From Vibrio aquaticus (GTDB lineage Bacteria; Pseudomonadota; Gammaproteobacteria; Enterobacterales; Vibrionaceae): a stretch of DNA of 64,000 nucleotides. Position numbers and translations under genes: made by a program. The stretch's first letter is position 1. The number at the start of each line of letters is the position of its first letter. This document shows, piece after piece, positions 27,062 to 36,411 of the stretch. The notes under the pieces are model-generated. The model saw nothing but the letters and a program-made list of their open reading frames with translations. It had not been told where the DNA came from and did not search any database. Location of the stretch: contig NZ_RXZH01000006.1 in assembly GCF_003970385.1 (NCBI RefSeq), positions 62,001 through 126,000 on the forward strand. The letters are read 5' to 3'.

Positions 27062-27877
27062 ATGGAAAAGTTTTCAGTTGATGGCCGCGAGATGGCCTAT
27101 TTAGATGTGGGTAGTGGTCCCGTTGTGATCTTTGGCCACAGTTATCTGTGGGATAACAAAATGTGGGCTCCGCAAATTGAAGCGCTGAGTAAGTACTATC
27201 GCTGTATTGTGCCTGATTTTTGGGCGCATGGAGAATCGGATTTTGCACCTCAAACCACTCGTTCGCTACAAGACTACGCCAAGCAAATATTGGTGCTTAT
27301 GGACCAACTTAAGATCGACGAGTTTTCGATTGTTGGCTTATCGGTCGGAGGTATGTGGGGCTGTGAATTGGTGACCTTGGCGCCACAGCGAGTAAAATCC
27401 TTAGTGTTGATGGATACCTTTGTTGGTTTAGAGCCTGAAGTTGCTCACAACAAATATTTCGCGATGCTTGATGCCATAGCGCAAGCCAAAGCAGTCCCTA
27501 ATGAGATTGTTGAAGCGGTGACACCGCTGTTTTTCGCTAACAACGCCAAAGAGGATTCCCCAGAGCTTGTGACAAACTTCTCTAAGTATTTAGCAAATCT
27601 TCAAGGTGAGCAAGCGGAAGAAATCGCCCGTATTGGCCGTATGGTTTTCGGCCGACGCGATCAAATCGAAGATATTGAAAAGTTTGCTTTGCCGGTATTA
27701 ATTGCCGTCGGACAAGAAGACAAGCCTCGCCCAGTATTGGAGTCGTACTTGATGGTTGATTCGATTACTGGCTCTCAACTTGTTCAGATCCCGAAAGCCG
27801 GTCATATATCGAATCTTGAGCAGCCAGAATTTGTCACTGAGCTGCTGCAAAATTTCCTGAACTCTGTTTACGCGTAA
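27062..27877 (+). CDS. Alpha/beta hydrolase of unknown substrate
   Basis: A 271-residue cytoplasmic alpha/beta-hydrolase. The oxyanion region is FGHSYLW, the nucleophile elbow GLSVGG has Ser94, an acid candidate lies in VGQEDKPR (near 220), and the catalytic His is in KAGHISNLE (near 245). The fold is closest in feel to enol-lactone hydrolases such as PcaD, but no protocatechuate genes are nearby, so the substrate is unknown. I chose ATG 27062, which has a GGAAAG ribosome binding site at good spacing, over ATG 27050, which has none. Confidence 0.85.
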   Translation: MEKFSVDGREMAYLDVGSGPVVIFGHSYLWDNKMWAPQIEALSKYYRCIVPDFWAHGESDFAPQTTRSLQDYAKQILVLMDQLKIDEFSIVGLSVGGMWGCELVTLAPQRVKSLVLMDTFVGLEPEVAHNKYFAMLDAIAQAKAVPNEIVEAVTPLFFANNAKEDSPELVTNFSKYLANLQGEQAEEIARIGRMVFGRRDQIEDIEKFALPVLIAVGQEDKPRPVLESYLMVDSITGSQLVQIPKAGHISNLEQPEFVTELLQNFLNSVYA

Positions 27878-27884
27878 CCATTAA

Positions 27885-27918
27885 AAACAAAGCCTCTATA
27901 TCAAGAGGCTTTGTTTAA
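27885..27918. terminator. Bidirectional terminator between the hydrolase gene and plsY
   Basis: AAACAAAGCCTCT (27885-27897) pairs with AGAGGCTTTGTTT (27904-27916), a 13-bp stem. It overlaps the plsY stop codon (27901-27903) and ends both convergent genes. Confidence 0.8.
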
Positions 27919-28512
27919 TCCATTCTTCTTTTCACCCACTTTGGGTTCTGTGCCTTCAAACAGCCGCTTAATATTTTGGTGATGACGAAATACGATTAAG
28001 CAACACAACATCGCAACAGGGAGAGTGTATTGCGGCTTGACCATCCAAGTGTAGAAAGGGGCCAATAGCACCGTTACAATCGCAGCAAGTGAAGAGTAGC
28101 GAAACAGAACCGCCACCGTCAGCCAGGTCGCAATGATCATTCCTGTTAAATCTAAGCCGATCGGAGCAATTGCACCGAGCGCAGTTGCAACCCCTTTACC
28201 GCCTTTAAAATGAAAGAACAACGGGTACATATGGCCTAAACAGGCTGCGATAGCAATCACGCCTAAAATGACTGGCTCAATTCCCAGAAAGTATCCCCCC
28301 CAAACGGGAATCGTCCCTTTCAACATATCGCACAATAAAACGGAGACTGCGGCTTTTTTTCCACCAATACGCAAGACATTCGTTGCGCCTGGATTATTGG
28401 AGCCCACACCACGTGGATCAGGCAAGCGCAGAATACGGCAGATCAAAACAGCACTCGAGATCGAGCCTAGAAGGTAGGCGATAATGATCATAACCAGTGC
28501 TAATGGGGTCAT
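27901..28512 (-). CDS. plsY: Glycerol-3-phosphate acyltransferase PlsY
   Basis: Inner-membrane enzyme that acylates glycerol-3-phosphate with acyl-phosphate, the first committed step of phospholipid synthesis. The 203-residue protein has about five membrane segments and the three family motifs: [11 protein letters not shown] (residues 16-26), [11 protein letters not shown] (38-48) with the glycerol-phosphate site, and FKGGKGVAT (near 103-111). It is divergent from folB. Confidence 0.96.
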   Translation of the reverse strand: MTPLALVMIIIAYLLGSISSAVLICRILRLPDPRGVGSNNPGATNVLRIGGKKAAVSVLLCDMLKGTIPVWGGYFLGIEPVILGVIAIAACLGHMYPLFFHFKGGKGVATALGAIAPIGLDLTGMIIATWLTVAVLFRYSSLAAIVTVLLAPFYTWMVKPQYTLPVAMLCCLIVFRHHQNIKRLFEGTEPKVGEKKNGLNKAS

Positions 28513-28663
28513 AGTAGAGAACTCGTCTGAAACAGGTGTTAGTCAAGCAAGTAATTGATATGATACTGCGCCTGATACGCTCAAACTATCACGATAGAGT
28601 TTGAGATGGAAATAGTACGACTTTTTACCTCGCTTGGGTATCCGACCTCTAAGGAAGTAACAC

Positions 28664-29017
28664 ATGGATAAAGTATTTATCGAGCAACTGGAAGTAATCA
28701 CCACAATTGGCGTTTACGATTGGGAACAAGAAATTAAGCAAAAGCTTGTGCTGGATATTGAAATGGCGCACGACAACCGACCTGCTGGCAAAAGCGATGA
28801 TGTGGTTGATGCGTTGGATTATGCTCAAGTGAGTCAGGCGGTGCTTCAACATATCGAGGGTGGTTGCTTTCTACTGGTTGAGCGTGTAGCTGAAGAGATC
28901 GCTGAACTGATCATGGCTAAGTTTAATGTCCCATGGATTAAGATCCGTTTAACCAAGCCAGGGGCTGTTGCTCAAGCGAAAGGGGTAGGCGTGATTATCG
29001 AACGAGGTCACGCATGA
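28664..29017 (+). CDS. folB: Dihydroneopterin aldolase
   Basis: Converts dihydroneopterin to 6-hydroxymethyl-dihydropterin in folate synthesis; cytoplasmic. The 117-residue sequence has the family start MDKVFIEQLEVITTIGVYDWEQ, with the catalytic Glu, and a conserved Lys region (RLTKPGAVAQAKGVGV). Its stop overlaps the folK start by four bases (ATGA), so the next enzyme in the pathway is translationally coupled. An AAGGAAG ribosome binding site is present. Confidence 0.96.
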   Translation: MDKVFIEQLEVITTIGVYDWEQEIKQKLVLDIEMAHDNRPAGKSDDVVDALDYAQVSQAVLQHIEGGCFLLVERVAEEIAELIMAKFNVPWIKIRLTKPGAVAQAKGVGVIIERGHA

Positions 29018-29499
29018 TTACTACTTATGTCGGGATTGGTTCAAACATTGGCCGGCATAAGCATATTGAAGCGGCCATTCGTGAGCTGAGAAACCTCGAT
29101 CCTGAGTTACGTCTCTCGACCATCTATGAATGCGAAGCGGTTGGCTTTGATAGCCAACCGTTTTACAACCTTGTCGTAGAAATGAAAACCTCTTTAGATT
29201 TGGCAGATTTTTCACGACAACTGCGTGATATTGAGTTCAAATGGGGCCGCGCTGTCGATGCTGGAAAGTTTGAGCCGCGAACGGTAGACCTCGACATCAT
29301 TCTTTATGGGTCGGTGGTGTCTCCCTGTCAACCAGAAGTGCCTCGTAGCGACATCGTAAAATATGCGTTTGTTCTGCAGCCGCTCTTGGAACTCAGTCCA
29401 CAGTTGACAGTGCCTAATGATGGCCGAACCATCGAGCAAATCGCTCAGCAAAGCCAATTAACCACACCACTCACCCCAGTTCCCCTGTGGTTTCAATAA
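29014..29499 (+). CDS. folK: 6-hydroxymethyl-7,8-dihydropterin pyrophosphokinase
   Basis: Uses ATP to pyrophosphorylate the product of FolB, giving the substrate of dihydropteroate synthase. The 161-residue protein has the start YVGIGSNIGRHKHIEAAI and the HPPK signature RTVDLDIILYG (near 89-99), which holds the magnesium-binding aspartates. It is directly after folB and 16 bp before uppP. Confidence 0.96.
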   Translation: MITTYVGIGSNIGRHKHIEAAIRELRNLDPELRLSTIYECEAVGFDSQPFYNLVVEMKTSLDLADFSRQLRDIEFKWGRAVDAGKFEPRTVDLDIILYGSVVSPCQPEVPRSDIVKYAFVLQPLLELSPQLTVPNDGRTIEQIAQQSQLTTPLTPVPLWFQ

Positions 29500-29515
29500 C
29501 GAGTAAGAGAAAATA

Positions 29516-30319
29516 ATGGGATATTTTGAAGCGTTTATCCTTGCTTTAATTCAAGGGCTTACCGAGTTTTTACCAATTTCGAGTTCCGCACACCTTATTT
29601 TGCCTTCCGCCATCCTCGGCTGGGAAGATCAAGGGTTAGCGTTTGATGTTGCTGTGCATGTCGGCACGTTGGCTGCGGTCATGATCTACTTCCGCAAAGA
29701 AGTCGTCTCTTTATTGACAGCGTTCTTTGCATCGATATTTAAGGGCGATCGCAGCAAAGAAGCGAAACTGGCTTGGATGATCATTATTGCCACGATTCCA
29801 GCGTGTATCTTCGGCTTGTTAATGAAAGACTTTATCGAGCTGTATTTACGCAGTGCGTGGGTGATTGCTACGACCACTATCGTGTTTGGTTTGTTGTTAT
29901 GGTACGTCGACAAAAATTCAAAGCTGGCTGATGACGAATATCAAGCGGATTGGAAGAAAGCACTGTTTATTGGTGTTAGCCAAGCGTTGGCGATGATTCC
30001 AGGGACATCTCGTTCAGGCGCGACCATTACCGCTGCGCTGTATTTAGGTTTTACTCGTGAAGCAGCCGCACGTTTCTCGTTCTTGATGTCGATTCCTATC
30101 ATTTTATTGGCTGGTAGTTATCTTGGCTTAAAGTTAGTGACAAGCGGCGAGCCAGTGCACTTTGGCTTTTTGATGACCGGTATCGTTACCTCATTCATTA
30201 GTGCTTACATTTGTATTCATTTCTTTCTAAAGATGATTTCACGCATGGGTATGACCCCATTTGTGATTTATCGATTGTTGCTTGGTCTAGGCCTTATTGC
30301 CTTCTTAAGTTTCAATTAA
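29516..30319 (+). CDS. uppP: Undecaprenyl-diphosphatase
   Basis: Inner-membrane phosphatase that recycles undecaprenyl diphosphate for cell-wall synthesis; overproduction gives bacitracin resistance in other species (bacA). The 267-residue protein has about seven to eight membrane segments and the two active motifs [15 protein letters not shown] (residues 13-27) and [10 protein letters not shown] (near 162-171). It follows folB-folK on the same strand and is closed by a long-looped terminator. Confidence 0.97.
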   Translation: MGYFEAFILALIQGLTEFLPISSSAHLILPSAILGWEDQGLAFDVAVHVGTLAAVMIYFRKEVVSLLTAFFASIFKGDRSKEAKLAWMIIIATIPACIFGLLMKDFIELYLRSAWVIATTTIVFGLLLWYVDKNSKLADDEYQADWKKALFIGVSQALAMIPGTSRSGATITAALYLGFTREAAARFSFLMSIPIILLAGSYLGLKLVTSGEPVHFGFLMTGIVTSFISAYICIHFFLKMISRMGMTPFVIYRLLLGLGLIAFLSFN

Positions 30320-30347
30320 ACAGTTAAGAATCAGCAAAATCTTATTG

Positions 30348-30412
30348 AAGACCACAGAGTCCAATCTCGCGCCATTAGCGACATTGTGATATATATGTGG
30401 TCTTTCTTTTTA
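30348..30412 (+). terminator. Possible terminator after uppP, long loop
   Basis: GACCACA (about 30350-30356) pairs with TGTGGTC (30396-30402), followed by a strongly T-rich tail (TTTCTTTTTATCT). The 39-nt loop is unusually long for an intrinsic terminator but is itself able to fold. Confidence 0.5.
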
Positions 30413-30432
30413 TCTCCTCATTGATTAATGCT

Positions 30433-30711
30433 ATGCGAATTTTTGCACTGACCTTAACCTTAATTTTAGGCTGGCTACAATTTGAATTGTGGTTTGGAAA
30501 AAATGGAATTAGTGACTTTCAGGCGGTGAGTGCAGAAACCCAAGTTCAGCATCAAGTAAACGGTAATCTCCAAGTTCGAAACAATGAAATGTTTGCGGAA
30601 ATTGATGACCTTAGACAAGGTCTTGATGCGATCGAAGAACGTGCTCGGCATGAGCTCGGCATGATCAAAGAGGGCGAAACTTTTTATCGTATTATTGGGG
30701 ATGATAACTAA
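30433..30711 (+). CDS. ftsB: Cell division protein FtsB
   Basis: Small bitopic inner-membrane protein of the divisome that bridges FtsL and FtsQ. I chose ATG 30433 (92 residues, [16 protein letters not shown]), which aligns with E. coli FtsB; the frame extends upstream, but the extra residues overlap a terminator tail. One membrane segment (3-20), then [11 protein letters not shown], then a heptad-like coiled coil (about 35-65) ending [19 protein letters not shown]. It is followed at once by ispD, as in E. coli. Confidence 0.95.
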   Translation: MRIFALTLTLILGWLQFELWFGKNGISDFQAVSAETQVQHQVNGNLQVRNNEMFAEIDDLRQGLDAIEERARHELGMIKEGETFYRIIGDDN

Positions 30712-31419
30712 ATGTCGCCACTATCTTCTGGGTCGATCGTCGCGATTGTCCCTGCCGCAGGTGTCGGCAGTCGTATGCAGGCTGATAGGCCTAAGCAGTA
30801 CTTAGAAATTAACCAGAGTACGGTTTTAGAACATACGGTAGACAAGTTGCTGAGTCACCCTGCTATCGAGTGTGTGATTATTGCTGTCACTGACGGTGAC
30901 CCATACTTTCCTCAATTGTCCTTAGCCAATCATGAAAGCGTTGTGCGTGTCTCTGGTGGTAAAGAACGCGCAGACTCTGTGCTTTCTGCATTACACTATG
31001 TAGAAAAGCACAATTTGGCTGAATGGGTTCTTGTGCATGATGCAGCTAGGCCATGTGTCGAACTGGCTGATATTGATGCGTTGATTCAACGCTCGTTAGA
31101 GAATCAGCTTGGCGGTATTTTGGCGGCACCGGTACGAGATACGATGAAACGAGCAAATCTAGATCAAGCGATTGATCATACCGTTGATAGGGAAGCATTG
31201 TGGCACGCACTAACCCCACAGATGTTTAAAGCTCAGATGCTAACGCAAGCTCTGTCTAGGGCACTAAAGCAAGGTGTAGCGATCACCGATGAAGCATCCG
31301 CTCTTGAGTGGATTGGGCGAAAGCCTGCTTTAGTTAAGGGCAGAGCAGATAATATAAAAATAACTCAACCAGAAGATCTGGCGTTGGCAGAGTTTTATCT
31401 AAATAGAAATAAAGGATAA
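30712..31419 (+). CDS. ispD: 2-C-methyl-D-erythritol 4-phosphate cytidylyltransferase
   Basis: Third step of the non-mevalonate isoprenoid pathway; activates MEP with CTP. The 235-residue protein has the nucleotide-binding motif [18 protein letters not shown] (residues 14-31) and the family signature [11 protein letters not shown] (near 105-115). The start directly abuts the ftsB stop, and ispF follows after 3 bp, so ftsB-ispD-ispF are one unit. Confidence 0.97.
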   Translation: MSPLSSGSIVAIVPAAGVGSRMQADRPKQYLEINQSTVLEHTVDKLLSHPAIECVIIAVTDGDPYFPQLSLANHESVVRVSGGKERADSVLSALHYVEKHNLAEWVLVHDAARPCVELADIDALIQRSLENQLGGILAAPVRDTMKRANLDQAIDHTVDREALWHALTPQMFKAQMLTQALSRALKQGVAITDEASALEWIGRKPALVKGRADNIKITQPEDLALAEFYLNRNKG

Positions 31420-31422
31420 CTC

Positions 31423-31899
31423 ATGATTCGAATTGGCCACGGCTTTGATGTCCACAAGTTTGGCGGTGAAGGCCCGGTAATCATTGGCGGTGTTTCTGTC
31501 CCGTATGAGCAAGGTTTGATTGCTCATTCTGATGGCGATGTTGCTTTGCATGCCCTTTGTGATGCGCTGCTTGGTGCTATCGCTGCGGGTGATATTGGTC
31601 GTCACTTTCCAGATACCGATGATAAATGGAAGGGGGCGAACAGCCGCGACTTATTGCGAGACGTATACCGCCGAGTGCGAGAGCAAGGCTATGTGTTGGG
31701 TAATGCCGATATCACTCTCATTGCACAGGCCCCTAAAATGGCCCCTCATATTGAGGCGATGTGCCAAACCATTGCTGAAGATCTTCAAACGGATTTAGGT
31801 AATGTAAACGTCAAAGCGACTACAACAGAACGACTGGGTTTTACTGGTCGTAAAGAAGGTATTGCAACAGAAGCTGTTGTCTTACTTGTAAAAGAATAA
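31423..31899 (+). CDS. ispF: 2-C-methyl-D-erythritol 2,4-cyclodiphosphate synthase
   Basis: Cyclises the CDP-ME phosphate intermediate in the MEP isoprenoid pathway. The 158-residue protein has the zinc-binding GHGFDVHKF (residues 5-13) and [17 protein letters not shown] (36-52), and the end motif [16 protein letters not shown]. It belongs to the ftsB-ispD-ispF-truD-surE-pcm run. Confidence 0.97.
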   Translation: MIRIGHGFDVHKFGGEGPVIIGGVSVPYEQGLIAHSDGDVALHALCDALLGAIAAGDIGRHFPDTDDKWKGANSRDLLRDVYRRVREQGYVLGNADITLIAQAPKMAPHIEAMCQTIAEDLQTDLGNVNVKATTTERLGFTGRKEGIATEAVVLLVKE

Positions 31900-31950
31900 T
31901 CAGTTGCAGGCCGAGCTTATTCGGGTGACGGCCACAGCATTGGAAAGAAT

Positions 31951-32994
31951 ATGTCTGACATTTTATCTTCATTGGCTTATCTAAATGGTAAGCCAAGTGC
32001 CAAAGGCAAACTAAAAGCGAGAGCTGAACACTTCAAAGTGAACGAGAACCTAGGTTTCGACTTTACTGGTACAGGTGAACACTTAATGGTTCGCATCCGT
32101 AAATCGGGGGAAAACACCAGCTTTGTGGCCAACGAATTAGCAAAAACGTGTGGTGTGAAATCTAAGGATGTCAGTTGGGCTGGTTTGAAAGATCGTCATG
32201 CGGTGACGGAGCAATGGCTCAGCGTGCATTTACCAAAAGGTGAGACGCCAGACTTTAGCCAGTTTTTAGCTCAATACCCAAGTATTGAAATTTTGGCGAC
32301 AGACAGACACAACAAAAAACTGCGTCCGGGCGATCTTATTGGCAACCAGTTTGAGATTACACTGTCAGAAGTGACGGATGTGGATGATGTGTTGACACGA
32401 CTTGAATCTGTGACCCAATCTGGTGTACCGAACTACTTTGGTAGCCAGCGATTTGGCAATCAAGGCAACAACCTTGATGAGGCTCGATGTTGGGGACGAG
32501 AGAATGTACGTACTCGCAATCAGAATAAACGTAGCTTGTACCTTTCAGCTGCACGCTCTTGGATCTTTAATACCATTTTGTCTGAGCGTATCGAGAAAGG
32601 CTTATTCAGTCAGGCGATGGTTGGTGACTTAGTCGAACTTGAAGGCCAAACCGAGCTTGTCAGCCAAGATGCATTGGAAGAAGTGAATACCGCTCTAGTA
32701 GAAAAACGTATGCAACTGACGGCAGCGATGGCGGGTGATAATGCGTTGCCCACTCAAGCGGATGCTTTAGCACTTGAGCAGCCTCATTTAGATGCGGAAC
32801 CAGATCTTATGGCACTGATTCGAGGTAACCGCATGCGCCACGATCGCCGCAGTATCTCTCTGATGCCGCAAGATCTTTCTTGGAGTGTTGAGTCTGACAG
32901 TATTACGCTGAACTTCTCGTTAGATGCAGGCTGTTTCGCTACGGCAATTATCCGTGAGCTAATTGAAGAAATCGAAGTGGAGCGCCAATATTAA
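31951..32994 (+). CDS. truD: tRNA pseudouridine(13) synthase TruD
   Basis: Makes pseudouridine at position 13 of tRNA-Glu and related tRNAs. The 347-residue protein has the catalytic Asp in [14 protein letters not shown] (near residue 80) and the TruD-specific insertion domain with [12 protein letters not shown] (near 163-174). An in-frame leader of 51 bp separates it from ispF, and its stop overlaps the surE start (TAATG). Confidence 0.97.
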   Translation: MSDILSSLAYLNGKPSAKGKLKARAEHFKVNENLGFDFTGTGEHLMVRIRKSGENTSFVANELAKTCGVKSKDVSWAGLKDRHAVTEQWLSVHLPKGETPDFSQFLAQYPSIEILATDRHNKKLRPGDLIGNQFEITLSEVTDVDDVLTRLESVTQSGVPNYFGSQRFGNQGNNLDEARCWGRENVRTRNQNKRSLYLSAARSWIFNTILSERIEKGLFSQAMVGDLVELEGQTELVSQDALEEVNTALVEKRMQLTAAMAGDNALPTQADALALEQPHLDAEPDLMALIRGNRMRHDRRSISLMPQDLSWSVESDSITLNFSLDAGCFATAIIRELIEEIEVERQY

Positions 32995-33752
32995 TGAGTG
33001 ATATGCGCCTTAAGATATTAATCAGCAATGATGATGGCGTGCATGCGCAAGGGATTCATACTTTGGCGGATGCCTTGCGAGATATTGCAGACGTGACGAT
33101 TGTTGCTCCGGACCGCAACCGTTCTGGCGCATCCAATTCATTAACGCTTGAGCAGCCTCTTCGTGTCAATCAGATTGCTCCACAGATATATTCTGTGCAA
33201 GGTACACCGACTGATTGTGTTCATTTTGCATTGAATGAACTGATGAAAGATTCGCTTCCAGATTTGGTATTAACCGGCATTAACCATGGCGCTAACTTGG
33301 GTGACGATGTTTTATATTCCGGTACCGTTGCGGCGGCAATGGAAGGACATTTCCTAGGTGTTCAGTCCATTGCTTTCTCTTTAGTCGGAAAACATAACTT
33401 CGATGTTGCTGCGAACATTGCCCGTCAATTGGTGCAGCAGCATGCTCATTCTGCGATCCCGACCAATCGACTGCTTAATGTGAATATTCCAGATCTTTGT
33501 GAAGATGAGCTGAAAGGGACTCAAGTGACACGATTGGGTGCTCGTCATCACGCTGAAGCGATGATTAAGCAGAAAGATCCTCGTGGGCATGATATCTATT
33601 GGCTTGGTCCTCCGGGAAAAGAACAGGATGCCGGAGAGGGAACCGATTTTTATGCGATTGAACATGGATTCGTTTCCATCACACCACTTCAGGTTGATTT
33701 GACGGCACATGAGTCGATGCAAAGTATGAGTAACTGGTTAAAGGGTAGCTAG
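32994..33752 (+). CDS. surE: 5'/3'-nucleotidase SurE
   Basis: Metal-dependent phosphatase active on nucleoside monophosphates and on short polyphosphate; linked to stationary-phase survival. The 252-residue protein has the family start [14 protein letters not shown] with metal-binding Asp pair, [13 protein letters not shown] (about 43-55), and [18 protein letters not shown] 32994 overlaps the truD stop; an in-frame ATG at 33003 is equally possible and would match the shorter E. coli N-terminus. Confidence 0.95.
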   Translation: MSDMRLKILISNDDGVHAQGIHTLADALRDIADVTIVAPDRNRSGASNSLTLEQPLRVNQIAPQIYSVQGTPTDCVHFALNELMKDSLPDLVLTGINHGANLGDDVLYSGTVAAAMEGHFLGVQSIAFSLVGKHNFDVAANIARQLVQQHAHSAIPTNRLLNVNIPDLCEDELKGTQVTRLGARHHAEAMIKQKDPRGHDIYWLGPPGKEQDAGEGTDFYAIEHGFVSITPLQVDLTAHESMQSMSNWLKGS

Positions 33753-33753
33753 C

Positions 33754-34380
33754 ATGGTCAATCCACATGCCGACAGATTAATCGATTTCTTAGTCCAAAA
33801 TGGTATTCACGATCAACAGGTCTTGAACGCGATTTATCGTTTACCTCGCGAGCAGTTTGTCTCACAAGCCATGATTCACCAAGCGTACGACAACAATGCT
33901 CTACCTATTGGCCAAGGACAAACCATCTCTCAGCCCTACATTGTGGCTAAGATGACCGAAATGCTCGAACTTCAACGTAGTAGCTGTGTGCTAGAAGTTG
34001 GGACAGGTTCTGGGTATCAAACGGCAGTGCTCGCTCAGTTAGTTGATCATGTCTATTCAATTGAGCGCATTAAAGCGCTGCAATGGGAAGCGAAGCGTCG
34101 CCTTAAACAGTTAGATATATACAATGTGTCAACCAAGCATGGTGATGGTTGGCAAGGCTGGGCAGCTAAAGGACCATTCGACGCGATCATCGTGACTGCA
34201 GCGGCCGAATCTGTTCCATCTGCATTATTGGAACAACTCAAAGAAGGAGGGATCATGATCATCCCTGTTGGCGTTGAAGATCAGCAATTACTTAAAATTG
34301 TTCGTCATGGCGAAGAGTTTCACTCTCAAGTGATTGAAATGGTAAGATTCGTTCCTCTTGTTGCTGGTGATCTTGCGTAA
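33754..34380 (+). CDS. pcm: Protein-L-isoaspartate O-methyltransferase
   Basis: SAM-dependent repair enzyme that methylates L-isoaspartyl residues in aged proteins. The 208-residue sequence has [19 protein letters not shown] (near 50-68), the SAM motif [16 protein letters not shown] (near 79-94), and [14 protein letters not shown]. It starts 1 bp after the surE stop and is followed by nlpD after 2 bp, the same order as in E. coli. Confidence 0.97.
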   Translation: MVNPHADRLIDFLVQNGIHDQQVLNAIYRLPREQFVSQAMIHQAYDNNALPIGQGQTISQPYIVAKMTEMLELQRSSCVLEVGTGSGYQTAVLAQLVDHVYSIERIKALQWEAKRRLKQLDIYNVSTKHGDGWQGWAAKGPFDAIIVTAAAESVPSALLEQLKEGGIMIIPVGVEDQQLLKIVRHGEEFHSQVIEMVRFVPLVAGDLA

Positions 34381-34382
34381 TA

Positions 34383-35294
34383 ATGAAGTTTAGGCTTTCT
34401 TCTCTACTTGTTTTTGGTGTTTGCTGTGCTCTTGTTGGATGCGCTGCTCATTCTCCTGCGCCAGTTTCAGGGTTGAAGAAAGATTACAGCTCAGTATCAC
34501 GGGGCAGTTATCGAGGTAGCTATTACCAAGTGGAAAAGGGCGATACCCTCTATTTTATCGCCTATGTCACAGACAAAGATGTAAGTGAGATCATTAGTTA
34601 CAATGGCTTAACAACACCTTACACCATTTACCCAGGTCAAAAACTTAAACTCTGGCAACCCGCTTATAATGCGCCAGCTTATGGCGGCACTGGAGCCGGC
34701 GTTGCTGTCGCTGCCGTTACAACCCCTTCCTCTCCTAAACAAAGTTCGGTATCGAGCAAAAACTCTACTCAGGCGGTTAACTCTTCGAGTTCAAAAAGCA
34801 ATCAACAAGTGGCGAAAAAACAACCGCCAAAGAAGGTTGATCAATCGAAATCAAAGGAGTATGTTGGTTCTACAGGTAAACAAAATGTTAACAAACCTGT
34901 TAATAAGACACCGTCAAATAACAATAAAATTTCCAAATGGTTATGGCCAACAAAAGGGAGAGTAATTAAAAACTTTTCTGCTGGAGACCAAGGGAACAAA
35001 GGCATTGATATCGCAGGGCAGCGAGGCCAATCCATCGTCTCTACAGCAACAGGCACCGTCGTATACTCAGGCAATGCGCTACGTGGTTACGGTAATCTCG
35101 TGATAATAAAACATAACGACAATTATCTCAGTGCATATGCTCATAACGACCGGTTGCTCGTCAGGGAAGGACAGAGTGTGAAAGCTGGTCAGAAGATCGC
35201 AACAATGGGCAGCTCAGGAGCGAGCAGTGTTCGCCTTCACTTTGAAATTCGCTATCAAGGTAAGTCAGTGAATCCAAAGCGCTACTTACCGTAA
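34383..35294 (+). CDS. nlpD: Murein hydrolase activator lipoprotein NlpD
   Basis: Outer-membrane lipoprotein that activates cell-wall amidases at division. The 303-residue precursor has a lipobox LVGC with the lipidated Cys20, a LysM domain (about 50-93, YYQVEKGDTLYFIAYV), a long low-complexity Ser/Lys/Gln linker (100-180), and a C-terminal LytM/M23 domain (about 195-300). In this domain the usual zinc ligands are largely replaced, so it is probably non-catalytic. In relatives rpoS promoters lie inside nlpD. Confidence 0.95.
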   Translation: MKFRLSSLLVFGVCCALVGCAAHSPAPVSGLKKDYSSVSRGSYRGSYYQVEKGDTLYFIAYVTDKDVSEIISYNGLTTPYTIYPGQKLKLWQPAYNAPAYGGTGAGVAVAAVTTPSSPKQSSVSSKNSTQAVNSSSSKSNQQVAKKQPPKKVDQSKSKEYVGSTGKQNVNKPVNKTPSNNNKISKWLWPTKGRVIKNFSAGDQGNKGIDIAGQRGQSIVSTATGTVVYSGNALRGYGNLVIIKHNDNYLSAYAHNDRLLVREGQSVKAGQKIATMGSSGASSVRLHFEIRYQGKSVNPKRYLP

Positions 35295-35317
35295 AATTTA
35301 CTGTTAGGTAATATAGC

Positions 35318-35338
35318 GACATTAGACGTAGTAATGTC
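35318..35338 (+). other. Short hairpin in the rpoS leader
   Basis: GACATTA (35318-35324) and TAATGTC (35332-35338) form a 7-bp perfect stem, ending about 26 bases before the rpoS start codon. It could influence translation or partial termination after nlpD. The DNA after it is not clearly T-rich. Confidence 0.4.
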
Positions 35339-35364
35339 TTGCTAGCTCGCCAGGGGGAGGCGCT

Positions 35365-36345
35365 ATGAGTATCAGCAATACAGCAACGAAAGTCGAAGAA
35401 TTCGAAATCGATCAAGAGGTGGTTCAATCTTTCCAACGCGAAAGTAAAGCCAAGTCAAAACCCGTACAAGAAACCAAAGAAGAATTTGATGCATCAACGA
35501 AAAGTCTTGATGCAACCCAACTTTATTTGGGTGAAATTGGTTTCTCTCCATTACTCACCGCAGAAGAAGAAGTCCTGTACGCTCGCCGCGCCCTACGTGG
35601 TGATGAAGCGGCACGTAAGCGTATGATTGAAAGTAACCTGCGCTTAGTGGTGAAGATTTCACGCCGTTATAGCAATCGTGGTTTAGCGCTACTTGATCTC
35701 ATCGAAGAAGGGAATTTAGGGTTAATCCGCGCAGTTGAAAAGTTCGACCCAGAGCGTGGCTTCCGATTCTCAACCTACGCAACATGGTGGATTCGTCAAA
35801 CCATTGAACGTGCTTTGATGAACCAGACTCGTACGATTCGCTTACCGATTCATGTAGTGAAAGAACTGAATATCTATCTGCGTACGGCTCGTGAACTTTC
35901 GCAAAAGCTTGACCATGAGCCGACAGCGGAAGAGATTGCCACTCAGCTTGATAAGCCCGTTGATGATGTCAGCAAAATGCTGCGTCTGAATGAGCGTATT
36001 AGCTCGGTAGATACGCCAATTGGCGGTGATGGAGAAAAAGCACTTCTGGATATTATTCCTGATATCAACAACTCTGATCCGGAAGTCTCTACTCAGGATG
36101 ATGATATTAAGAACTCGCTTATCCATTGGTTAGACGAGCTGAACCCGAAACAGAAAGAGGTGTTAGCTCGCCGATTTGGTTTACTGGGTTACGAACCATC
36201 AACGCTTGAAGAGGTAGGCCGAGAGATCAACCTGACTCGTGAACGTGTTCGCCAGATTCAAGTTGAAGGTCTACGCCGTCTAAGAGAGATCTTGATTAAA
36301 CAAGGTCTCAATATGGAAAACCTGTTCAGCGTGACAGAAGAGTAA
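35365..36345 (+). CDS. rpoS: RNA polymerase stationary-phase sigma factor RpoS
   Basis: Directs the general stress and stationary-phase response. The 326-residue protein has region 1.2 ([22 protein letters not shown], about 50-71), region 2 ([48 protein letters not shown] in two adjoining parts), region 3 and region 4 ([19 protein letters not shown], near 289-307). A strong GGGGAGG ribosome binding site lies just before ATG 35365. It is directly downstream of nlpD, with a terminator after it. Confidence 0.97.
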   Translation: MSISNTATKVEEFEIDQEVVQSFQRESKAKSKPVQETKEEFDASTKSLDATQLYLGEIGFSPLLTAEEEVLYARRALRGDEAARKRMIESNLRLVVKISRRYSNRGLALLDLIEEGNLGLIRAVEKFDPERGFRFSTYATWWIRQTIERALMNQTRTIRLPIHVVKELNIYLRTARELSQKLDHEPTAEEIATQLDKPVDDVSKMLRLNERISSVDTPIGGDGEKALLDIIPDINNSDPEVSTQDDDIKNSLIHWLDELNPKQKEVLARRFGLLGYEPSTLEEVGREINLTRERVRQIQVEGLRRLREILIKQGLNMENLFSVTEE

Positions 36346-36357
36346 TTCAATACTCAA

Positions 36358-36388
36358 TAAAAAAGCCTCGTTAAACGAGGCTTTTTTG
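36358..36388. terminator. Bidirectional terminator between rpoS and the corB-like gene
   Basis: AAAAAGCCTCG (36360-36370) pairs with CGAGGCTTTTT (36376-36386) over a 5-nt loop, with A and T runs on both sides. It ends rpoS on the plus strand and the convergent corB-like gene on the minus strand. Confidence 0.88.
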
Positions 36389-36411
36389 ATCGTGCTATCT
36401 TTTGAGCTGCT

